Positions 1-5,873 of a DNA stretch of 7,369 nucleotides are shown here, piece by piece; the stretch's first letter is position 1, and each line of letters begins with the position of its first letter. This DNA is from Chloroflexota bacterium. Its GTDB lineage: Bacteria > Chloroflexota > Limnocylindria > Limnocylindrales > CSP1-4. Where the stretch lies: positions 1 to 7,369 of the forward strand of contig VBHW01000217.1 in NCBI GenBank assembly GCA_005881055.1. The letters run 5' to 3'. Below the pieces are notes generated by a model that did not search any database, was not told the origin of the DNA, and was given only the letters and a program-made list of their open reading frames with translations. Both the position numbers and the translations under genes were made by a program.

Positions 1-2
1 CG

Positions 3-872
3 ATGCCCCGGCCGGTGGTGCCGGGCCACTACTCGATCGGCTACAGCCTCTCCGGGCGGGTCCTCGCGGTCGGCGATGACGTGGCGGACATCGCCGTCGG
101 AGACCGCGTCGCCTGCTCGGGAAGCCAGTGTGCGCATCACGCCGAGCGGGTGGCCGTGCCGCGCAACCTGACGGCGAAGGTGCCGGACGGCGTCGAGCTC
201 CGTGACGCGGCGTTCATCACGATCGGCGCGATCGCCCTGGCATCGGTCCGCGAGACCGCGAGTCAGGTCGGCGAAACCATCGTCCTGTACGGCGTGGGGC
301 TGCTCGGCCTCCTGGCCGGCCAGATCGCGCGGGTGGGTGGTCTGTATGTCGTCGGGTTCGACCTGGATCCGACGCCCCGGGACGTCGGTCTCCAGGACGT
401 CCACGACCCCCGGGATCGCCCGCCCGTCGACGTCGTGGCGGCGGCCACCGACGGGTTCGGCGCGGACGCCGTGATCCTGGCCGTCCAGACCGACTCGGAC
501 GAGCCGCTCAACCTCTCGTTCGATCTGTGTCGCCAGCGTGGGCGCATCGTCGCGCTGGGGCAATTCGGGTGGAACATCGACCGCCAGCGGATGTTCGAGC
601 ACGAGGTGACGATCTGGCCCGTGCGCGCGTACGGACCGGGCCGCTATGACCCGGCCTACGAGGAGGGCAACGGGGACTACCCGATCGGGTGGGTGCGCTG
701 GACCGAGAACCGCAACCAGGCGGCCTTCCTGCGCCTGCTCGCCGAGGGAGCAGTGACGGTCGCGCCGCTCGCGCCCGTTGCCGTGCCGATCGACCGTGCG
801 CCGGAGGCGTACGACCTCCTCCAGTCGGACCACCGGCTGCCGACCGTCGTCCTTTCCTATGGCTCGTCGTGA
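3..872 (+). CDS. Medium-chain dehydrogenase/reductase, bi-domain-oxidoreductase type, 5' end missing
   Basis: An NAD(P)-dependent oxidoreductase of the MDR (alcohol dehydrogenase-like) superfamily, probably cytoplasmic; the substrate is unknown. From the first visible Met (289 residues), residues 7-60 are the end of the catalytic GroES-like domain (PGHYSIGY, then VGDRV). Residues 91-122 are a Rossmann fold with the GVGLLG motif at 97-102 and Asp120 at the end of strand 2, which suggests NAD rather than NADP. The usual four-Cys structural zinc loop is absent, and the catalytic GHE motif reads GHY, so classical zinc binding is doubtful. The stretch GPGRYDPAYEEGNGDYPIGW (211-230) is typical of the MDR half of 'bi-domain oxidoreductases'. 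About 50 N-terminal residues expected for the family would lie upstream of the window, so the Met at base 3 is probably internal. The 3' end overlaps the peptidase gene by 14 bp. The family call is firm; the physiological role is not. Confidence 0.85.
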   Translation: MPRPVVPGHYSIGYSLSGRVLAVGDDVADIAVGDRVACSGSQCAHHAERVAVPRNLTAKVPDGVELRDAAFITIGAIALASVRETASQVGETIVLYGVGLLGLLAGQIARVGGLYVVGFDLDPTPRDVGLQDVHDPRDRPPVDVVAAATDGFGADAVILAVQTDSDEPLNLSFDLCRQRGRIVALGQFGWNIDRQRMFEHEVTIWPVRAYGPGRYDPAYEEGNGDYPIGWVRWTENRNQAAFLRLLAEGAVTVAPLAPVAVPIDRAPEAYDLLQSDHRLPTVVLSYGSS

Positions 873-2853
873 TCGCGGTCGCCCAGTCGTCGAGGATGAC
901 TGGTTCCGCGTCCGCTGGATCGCCGACCCTGACCTTTCCTCCGAAGGACGTCGCGTCGCCTACGAGGTCGCGTACCTCGACCGGGACGCGGACCGGATAG
1001 GCTACCAAGTCCACTGGCGCGAGGTCGACGGAGCGGCAGGTGGCTGCCTGACGGCACCCGGCACGGCCGATCGCGCACCTCGGTGGGCGCCCGACGGTCC
1101 GCGGGTCGCGGTCCTGTCCGACGAGAGTGCTGGGTGGCGGACCCGGATCGTCGACGTCGAGACGGGGCGCGCACACGCCGCCGCCCAGGTCGCGGGCAGT
1201 GTCCAATCCGTCGATTGGGCACCCGACGGGCGTCGGTTGGTCGCCGTGGTCCGTGAGCCCGATGCAGGGGCCGTCGAGGACCTGCCGTACGAGGTGGAAT
1301 CGCTGCGCTACCGGGTGGATGCCCTCGGCGTCCGCCCTCGCCAGGCGCGTCTCGGGGTCTGGGTCCAGGAGGCCGAGGCCGAGGGGCGCTCGCTGTGCCT
1401 TACGGACGATCCGTGGGAGGAATGGGCGGCAGGCTGGTCACCCCAGGGCGATCGCATCGCGTTCCTCTCCTGCCGTCGGGAGGATCGCGAATGGAGTGCC
1501 CGGACCGGCCTCTGGGTCATGGCGCCCGACGGTTCGCGGCGGCGCCGGCTCGTGCCGGAAGCCGGGCCCATTCGGGCGCTCGCCTGGTCGCCCGACGGCC
1601 GGCAGATCGCCTATCTCGGCCATCGGCACGGCGACACGCAAGGTGAGAACACCGAGCTCTGGGTGGTCGACAGTGGCGGCGGTCCGGCGCGTCGCGTCTC
1701 GGACGTCGATCGCAGCCTGGGCCTCGTGGTACGCGGCGAGGACGAGCGCGGATTCGGGCCGCCGGACCTCGCGTGGACCGCGGACGGACGGTCGATCGTC
1801 GTGGCCTGCGCGGATGGGGGGACGAGCCAGGTCGAGGCGTTCGACCTCGACGGGCGACATGTCGTCCTGGTCGGCGGATCCCGTGCGTGCCTGGCCTTCG
1901 GCGTCGCTCGCTCGGCCGACGGGGTTGCCTTCGTCGCGTCGGACCCGGGCGACCCGGGCGAGCTGAGCATCGTTCGCGGGGACGGCCCGGCTGAACGGCG
2001 CATGACGAACCTCAACGATCGGTGGCTCGCCGAGCTCGACCTCGCCCGGCCCGTGCCGCTCCGGCACGTATCGGGCGACGGATTCGAGGTCGACGGCTGG
2101 CTGACACTGCCACCCACCGAGTCGCCCGGAGCCGCACCAGCCCGCCGCCACGCTACGCCGCTCGTCCTCGAGGTCCATGGCGGACCCCATTACCCGGTGG
2201 GCCTGCGGTTCGCGATCGAGGTGCAGCGCCTCGCCGGCAGGGGCTACGCCGTCCTGACCGGCAATCCACGCGGCAGCCAGGGCTACGGCGCCCGCTTCGC
2301 GACCGCGATTCGCGGTGACTGGGGCGGCGGCGACTTCCGCGATCTCATGGGCCTGGTGGATGCGGCGCTCGAGCACGAGGCGATCGATCCCGGCCGCCTC
2401 GCGATGATGGGCGAGAGCTACGGCGGCTACGCGACCACCTGGGCGATTGGCCACACGGATCGGTTTCGCGCCGCCGTCACCGAGAACGGCCTGAGTGACC
2501 TGCTCGCCGCGTACGCAGGGCCGGGCGGACCGGGCTGGTGGCGGTCGGAGATGGGCGGGACGCCGTGGACCCGGCCGCGCGCGTACGTCGACCGGTCGCC
2601 GATCCGCTACGCCGGGCGGATCCGGACGCCGCTCCTGATCCTCCATGCCGAGCTGGACCAGAACTGCCCGACCGCCCAGAGCGATGAGCTGTTCACGGCC
2701 CTGCGTGAGCTCGGACGAGAGGTGAGCTACGTCCGGATCCCCGGGGAGGGCCACCTCGTGAACCTGTTCGGCCGACCGAGCCGACGCGCGGCGCGGCGCG
2801 CGATCATCGATGGCTGGCTGGATCACCACCTCCGCGACGGAGGACGATCGTGA
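859..2853 (+). CDS. S9-family serine peptidase (prolyl oligopeptidase / acylaminoacyl-peptidase type)
   Basis: A 664-residue cytoplasmic peptidase likely to cleave short or N-blocked peptides. The N-terminal part (about 20-385) is a TolB/PD40-type beta-propeller, with blade motifs WAPDG at 76 and 120, WSPQG at 193, WSPDG at 243 and WTADG at 306. The C-terminal part (about 395-664) is the alpha/beta-hydrolase domain: HGGPH at 440-444 (oxyanion region), NPRGSQGYG at 469-477, the nucleophile Ser520 in GESYGGY, Asp600 in ELDQNCP and His632 in GEGH. The triad is therefore complete and length is normal for S9. No signal peptide or membrane segment is visible. The chosen ATG (859) begins MARRDRG and lies 14 bp inside the preceding dehydrogenase gene. 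No Shine-Dalgarno sequence precedes it, so translational coupling is likely. Opening the frame further upstream to 778 adds only Arg/Ser-rich residues read out of frame from the dehydrogenase. The stop overlaps the next gene's GTG. Confidence 0.93.
   Translation: MARRDRGRPVVEDDWFRVRWIADPDLSSEGRRVAYEVAYLDRDADRIGYQVHWREVDGAAGGCLTAPGTADRAPRWAPDGPRVAVLSDESAGWRTRIVDVETGRAHAAAQVAGSVQSVDWAPDGRRLVAVVREPDAGAVEDLPYEVESLRYRVDALGVRPRQARLGVWVQEAEAEGRSLCLTDDPWEEWAAGWSPQGDRIAFLSCRREDREWSARTGLWVMAPDGSRRRRLVPEAGPIRALAWSPDGRQIAYLGHRHGDTQGENTELWVVDSGGGPARRVSDVDRSLGLVVRGEDERGFGPPDLAWTADGRSIVVACADGGTSQVEAFDLDGRHVVLVGGSRACLAFGVARSADGVAFVASDPGDPGELSIVRGDGPAERRMTNLNDRWLAELDLARPVPLRHVSGDGFEVDGWLTLPPTESPGAAPARRHATPLVLEVHGGPHYPVGLRFAIEVQRLAGRGYAVLTGNPRGSQGYGARFATAIRGDWGGGDFRDLMGLVDAALEHEAIDPGRLAMMGESYGGYATTWAIGHTDRFRAAVTENGLSDLLAAYAGPGGPGWWRSEMGGTPWTRPRAYVDRSPIRYAGRIRTPLLILHAELDQNCPTAQSDELFTALRELGREVSYVRIPGEGHLVNLFGRPSRRAARRAIIDGWLDHHLRDGGRS
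2839..2843 (+). promoter_or_regulatory. Ribosome binding site of the lipoprotein gene
   Basis: GGAGG lies inside the last codons of the peptidase gene, 6 nt before the GTG at 2850. It supports the GTGA-overlap start over a downstream ATG at 2883. Confidence 0.7.
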
Positions 2854-3365
2854 ACCGCGTCCCGATCCGCGACGCCGGGCGGATGCGCGGGCGCGGAGGG
2901 GGACTCAGCCTCTCGACCCTCGCCCTCGTCGTGGTGCTCGCGCTCCCCCTGCTCGGCTGCGAGGTGATGGGGGCCCCGCTCGAGTACAAGGCGAAGGTGT
3001 GCGCCGCCGTCGCGGAGCTCTCAGGCCCGCTGCCGAGTGCCGTCGCAGCGGCGGCCGGGGCGGTGACGGCGCGCGATTCGTCCGCAGCCGCGACAGCCGT
3101 CGGGCAGACCCAGGCGAGCATCGACCGGATGCAGACAGACCTGACGGATGTCCCGCTCTGGCAGACCGGCGCGCCGGCCGTTGCCGACCTACGTGCGATC
3201 GTGGGGGCCTACCGCGCCGCGCTGGCCGAGCTCCGGGCCGCCCTCGGCAGCAACGATTGGGACCGGACCGACGCGGCGATCGAGCAACTGAACGCCGCTC
3301 GCGAGGCTGTGCCCAACCTGGGCGCGGATCTGCGCTCGGCTCGCGTCGTCGGTCTGAACTGCTAG
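2850..3365 (+). CDS. Small predicted lipoprotein of unknown function
   Basis: A 171-residue protein I do not recognise. An Arg-rich N-terminus (positions 5-16) is followed by a hydrophobic stretch (about 20-35) ending in LPLLGC, a lipobox-like site with Cys37 as the likely lipidated residue. The mature part would sit on the outer face of the cytoplasmic membrane. It is Ala-rich and apparently mainly helical (about 48-165), with two further cysteines at 51 and at the very C-terminus (171) that could pair. The start is GTG, overlapping the peptidase stop as GTGA and backed by GGAGG. Met12 (ATG at 2883) would give a more usual 25-residue signal peptide but has only a poor ribosome binding site. 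The lipoprotein call is fairly good even though Leu at the -2 position is not the commonest residue. Coupling to the peptidase suggests co-expression, not necessarily a joint function. Confidence 0.75.
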   Translation: MNRVPIRDAGRMRGRGGGLSLSTLALVVVLALPLLGCEVMGAPLEYKAKVCAAVAELSGPLPSAVAAAAGAVTARDSSAAATAVGQTQASIDRMQTDLTDVPLWQTGAPAVADLRAIVGAYRAALAELRAALGSNDWDRTDAAIEQLNAAREAVPNLGADLRSARVVGLNC

Positions 3366-3871
3366 CGGCGCAGGAGTCGACTGAGACCACTCCGGGCGCC
3401 CGGGGCGACTTCCGCGTACAGGCCCAGCCACACGAACGCACCGATCATGAGCAGCGTCACGATCAGGTTGAGCGCCGGATCGATGCCCGTCGTGACGTGT
3501 TGGACGATCTTGACCGTGTGCTCGACGACGTGGTAGCTCTGGACGGCCAGGGTCGCCCCGAGAACCAGCCAGCCAACGGGCGGCCGGATTCGACGCTCCC
3601 GCATCACGGCGATCGTGGCGACGATCAGGGCGATGAACAGGCCCCAGTTGTAGAGGAAGTGGACCCACTCGAGATCGAAGAACGATCCGAGGATCCCGTG
3701 CGCGGGCTTGATGCCGAGGAACTTGCCCTGTGCGACCTGGACGACGTGCTCCAGCAGGTGGAAGAGCTGCAGGACCAGCGCGGCGGCAAAGATCCGCGAG
3801 GCGGGCCAGACGCCGACCGCCGCAGCCTCCCCGGACGTCGAACCGACCTGCCCACGTGCCGTCGTCGCCAC
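3362..3871 (-). CDS. Four-helix membrane protein with internally duplicated H-x2-E-H helices, function unknown
   Basis: From the GTG at 3871 this is a 169-residue protein with about four transmembrane segments (26-47, 70-90, 99-122, 134-153). Segments 1 and 3 repeat each other without gaps at an offset of 76 residues. Q35, H38, E41, H42, V44, Q48, G53, I54, P56 and A57 match Q111, H114, E117, H118, V120, Q124, G129, I130, P132 and A133. The His/Glu residues would fall on one helix face, as in metal- or haem-binding bundles, but no family is recognised and no function is assigned. The GTG is chosen because GAGGGG stands 7 nt before it. Upstream in-frame ATGs (4021, 3997, 3916) add 15 to 50 Pro/Gly/Arg-rich residues and lack good ribosome binding sites; the 3997 start would overlap the upstream gene by 8 bp. 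If the GTG is right, 3872-3989 is a 118-bp spacer in which I see no other gene. The gene is probably cotranscribed with the membrane-protein gene upstream. Confidence 0.78.
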   Translation of the reverse strand: MATTARGQVGSTSGEAAAVGVWPASRIFAAALVLQLFHLLEHVVQVAQGKFLGIKPAHGILGSFFDLEWVHFLYNWGLFIALIVATIAVMRERRIRPPVGWLVLGATLAVQSYHVVEHTVKIVQHVTTGIDPALNLIVTLLMIGAFVWLGLYAEVAPGARSGLSRLLRR

Positions 3872-3878
3872 GATCGCA

Positions 3879-3884
3879 CCCCTC
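3879..3884 (-). promoter_or_regulatory. Ribosome binding site deciding the GTG start of the duplicated membrane protein
   Basis: On the minus strand GAGGGG stands 7 nt before the GTG at 3871. None of the upstream in-frame ATGs has a comparable sequence. Confidence 0.5.
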
Positions 3885-3989
3885 GGTTGGCCAGCCACCG
3901 CCTGAGCGAGAAGCATATCCCGCCGACCAGCACGCGAGCCCCGTAGTTCCGCGCGCTCCGACCCGGCCGGACCCGGCCCCGGTGGGCGG

Positions 3990-4625
3990 CTAGCCATGGG
4001 CGTGACCGCCGGCCAGCGCAAGGAGCGTCAGCACGCCGACCGCCGAGGCCGCCACAGATCGGATGTGGACGGCGGCATTCCAGGTGATGCGCCGCTCCAT
4101 CAGCCGGCGCCTGGTCGTCGGCCAGGCCTCGAGGGCCAGCGCGACGACGAGCGCCGCCTCGAAGGCGACGGTCGCCAGATCGGCCCCGCCGATCGACTCC
4201 GCCGTCCCCGCGAACGGACCGAACGGGAGGCCGAGCGAGCGCGACCAGGCCCACACACCGATCGCCCCGACGTTGACGACCAGCCCGAAGATCCCAACTG
4301 CCTCGCTCTTCGGGACACGGACCCACGCCACCGCCCAGAGTCCCTGGAAGATCGCCAGGAGGATGAACGCCACGCCGAAGGGCGCCCACAGGCGGTAATG
4401 ATCTGGCGCCACCGAGGCGTGGATCACCGCGGCGCCCAGCGAGCAGATTGCCACCGGCGACCGCAGGGCGCGGTCGATCGGGACCGATATCGCGTGGCTC
4501 CGGGCCAACGAGATCAGGACCACGGCAAGCACGCCGATCGCCAGCGCGAGCATCAGTGCGCCCGTCAGCGTGTCGACCGGGTCGGTGTCGAGCATCGTGG
4601 TCAGCTGGATGTGGAAGAGGGGCAC
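3990..4625 (-). CDS. Six-helix hypothetical membrane protein
   Basis: A 211-residue integral membrane protein with about six hydrophobic segments (20-41, 55-72, 81-102, 109-128, 149-167, 183-206). The most distinctive feature is H69-ASVAPD-H76-YRLW at the junction of segments 2 and 3. To my recollection similar H-x6-H-x3-W signatures occur in uncharacterised membrane proteins of high-GC bacteria; this is memory, not a search result. The C-terminus is short and His-containing (GGHAHG). The start is GTG with GGAG 7 nt upstream; an ATG at residue 11 would shorten the cytoplasmic tail slightly. It is the first gene of the minus-strand pair and is divergent from the FMN enzyme gene. Function is unknown, and membrane location is the only firm inference. 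Confidence 0.8.
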   Translation of the reverse strand: MPLFHIQLTTMLDTDPVDTLTGALMLALAIGVLAVVLISLARSHAISVPIDRALRSPVAICSLGAAVIHASVAPDHYRLWAPFGVAFILLAIFQGLWAVAWVRVPKSEAVGIFGLVVNVGAIGVWAWSRSLGLPFGPFAGTAESIGGADLATVAFEAALVVALALEAWPTTRRRLMERRITWNAAVHIRSVAASAVGVLTLLALAGGHAHG

Positions 4626-4632
4626 GGCGGCA

Positions 4633-4636
4633 CTCC
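4633..4636 (-). promoter_or_regulatory. Ribosome binding site of the six-helix membrane protein
   Basis: Minus-strand GGAG, 7 nt before the GTG at 4625. It supports that start over the ATG ten codons downstream. Confidence 0.5.
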
Positions 4637-4697
4637 GTTCGAGCGATGGAGTGGCGGCGCCCGGCAGGACATCCCTTCGGCGTGCGGCGTGGAAGGG

Positions 4698-4727
4698 TGG
4701 AAAGCCGACCTGGCGATTGTCTACAAT
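4698..4727 (+). promoter_or_regulatory. Candidate promoter of the FMN-enzyme / dehydratase operon
   Basis: TACAAT at 4722-4727 matches the -10 consensus at five of six positions. TGGAAA at 4698-4703 matches TTGACA at four of six, with an 18-bp spacer. It lies in a conspicuously AT-richer patch of the only sizeable intergenic region (4626-4811). Transcription would begin near 4734, giving a leader of roughly 75-80 nt before the GTG at 4812. The -10 box lies inside the inverted repeat described separately, which fits repression. Confidence 0.5.
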
Positions 4728-4728
4728 C
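4715..4728 (+). promoter_or_regulatory. Perfect inverted repeat, candidate GntR-family operator
   Basis: GATTGT-CT-ACAATC is a perfect 6-bp inverted repeat with a 2-bp centre. The core TTGTCTACAA resembles operators bound by FCD-subgroup GntR regulators (TNGT, short spacer, ACNA), which often control sugar-acid and hydroxy-acid catabolism. It covers the -10 box of the rightward promoter and lies about 90 bp from the start of the divergent membrane-protein gene. The regulator family is inferred; no GntR gene is in the window. Confidence 0.5.
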
Positions 4729-4811
4729 TAGCGACGCCCAGTTCGGGTGTCCAGCCAAGCTTCCGGACCATCGCGCTGTGGAGGGGCCTTGCTCGCTCGG
4801 CTGACGCCAGT

Positions 4812-5873
4812 GTGAGCACCGACCTGCTCGACCGCCTGCCCGTCTCGAGCTTCGGCGACGTCGCGCGGCTCGTGCTCGAGCGCCCGGTCTACGAATGGAT
4901 CCGTGCCGGGGCAGGCGACGAAGAGGCAGCGCTCGACAACGTCGCAGCGTTCCGGCGCTGGCGGCTGCGGCCCCATGTCCTCGTCGACGTCTCGATGGTC
5001 TCGACCGCGACCGATGTCCTCGGAGCGCCGCTTGCGGTGCCGCTGCTCGTTGCCCCGATGGCGCTCCAGCGCGTCGTCGACGATGACGGCGAGCGAGCGA
5101 CCGCGCGGGCTGTGGCCGAGGTCGGCGCGTGCCTCATCGTGGCCGTGAACGCGACCACGTCGATCGAGCACATCAGGGCGGCGGCCCCCGATGCCACGCT
5201 CTGGTTCCAGCTCTACAACTGGGACGATCGTGATGCCTTGGCCCGCGTCGTCGAGCGAGCGGAGGCAGCCGGCTGTCGCGCGATCGTGCCGCTCGTCAAC
5301 ACGCCGATCGGCGTGGCCCACACGCCCCCCGAGGCCGGCTTCCGCCTGCCCGCCGGACTGACCTTCGGGCACTTCGAGGAGTCGCCCGGCCTCGATGCCC
5401 GGAACACGTGGTCGTACATCGAGTGGCTCGCGAGCCGCACCGGCCTGCCCATCGTGCCGAAGGGCATCCTCGCCGCCGCCGACGCCAGGCGGGCCGTCGA
5501 CAGCGGCGCCCGGGCGATCCTGGTCTCCAACCACGGCGGGCGCCAGCTCCACCGTGCGATGGCGACGCTCGACGCGCTGGACGACATCGTGAACGCGGTG
5601 GGGGGCTCGGCCGAGGTGTATCTCGACGGCGGCATCCGGAACGGGTCGGATGTCCTGACCGCGCTCGCCCTGGGCGCCCGGGCCGTGACCGTCGGACGAC
5701 CGGTCATGTGGGGCCTGGCCCTGGGCGGCCAGGCCGGGGTCCGGCGCGTGCTGTCGTCGATCGCCGGCGAGCTCGTGGAGGACGCCGGGCTGTGCGGCGT
5801 GCCGGCCACCGCCCACACGCCGCGGGACATCGTGGTCCGCTCACCAACCGCGACGGGATCGGTGCCGGCATGA
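4812..5873 (+). CDS. FMN-dependent alpha-hydroxy-acid oxidase/dehydrogenase family protein with altered substrate pocket
   Basis: A 353-residue TIM-barrel flavoprotein of the glycolate oxidase / lactate dehydrogenase family, which oxidises 2-hydroxy acids to 2-oxo acids. Visible family motifs are RAGAGDEEAALDN (31-43), PLLVAPMALQ (77-86), WFQLYNWDDRD (131-141), PKGI with Lys217, SNHGGRQL with the catalytic base His241 and Arg244, LDGGIRNGSDV (271-281) and GRPVMWGLALGGQAGV (295-310). By eye against spinach glycolate oxidase, Tyr129, Lys230, His254 and Arg257 are kept. Tyr24 is replaced by Trp29, Thr155 by Leu161 and Asp157 by Asn163, and the following RR pair is missing. Flavin chemistry is probably retained but the substrate is likely unusual. 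The start is GTG; no good Shine-Dalgarno precedes it (GAGGGG at 4781-4786 is too far). The frame stays open to 3996 only because it runs antisense to the membrane-protein genes. The stop overlaps the next start as ATGA. Confidence 0.9.
   Translation: MSTDLLDRLPVSSFGDVARLVLERPVYEWIRAGAGDEEAALDNVAAFRRWRLRPHVLVDVSMVSTATDVLGAPLAVPLLVAPMALQRVVDDDGERATARAVAEVGACLIVAVNATTSIEHIRAAAPDATLWFQLYNWDDRDALARVVERAEAAGCRAIVPLVNTPIGVAHTPPEAGFRLPAGLTFGHFEESPGLDARNTWSYIEWLASRTGLPIVPKGILAAADARRAVDSGARAILVSNHGGRQLHRAMATLDALDDIVNAVGGSAEVYLDGGIRNGSDVLTALALGARAVTVGRPVMWGLALGGQAGVRRVLSSIAGELVEDAGLCGVPATAHTPRDIVVRSPTATGSVPA

Noticed and set aside
508..1206. 232-residue minus-strand frame across the dehydrogenase/peptidase junction
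   Set aside because: Antisense to two well-supported genes and Arg/Pro-rich at low complexity.
1438..2829. 463-residue open frame on the minus strand
   Set aside because: Antisense to the S9 peptidase, whose complete catalytic triad and propeller motifs show which strand is coding.
3392..3403. CCGGGCGCCCGG as a bidirectional terminator for the convergent genes
   Set aside because: It lies inside coding sequence, has no loop and is not followed by a T-tract on either strand.
3701..3769. HLLEH resembles the HxxEH zinc site of M16 peptidases
   Set aside because: It sits in a predicted transmembrane helix of a small four-helix protein and occurs twice by internal duplication. Nothing else of the M16 fold is present.
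2810..3946. 378-residue + strand frame overlapping the lipoprotein and the minus-strand membrane protein
   Set aside because: Charged, repetitive composition without a domain. The lipoprotein frame has a signal peptide and the opposite strand encodes clear transmembrane helices.
3996..4811. Upstream extension of the FMN-enzyme frame, giving a 625-residue protein from an ATG at 3996
   Set aside because: This part is antisense to two membrane-protein genes, is rich in Arg/Asp/Gln/Pro without motifs, and runs through the candidate promoter. Homology to the family starts after the GTG at 4812.
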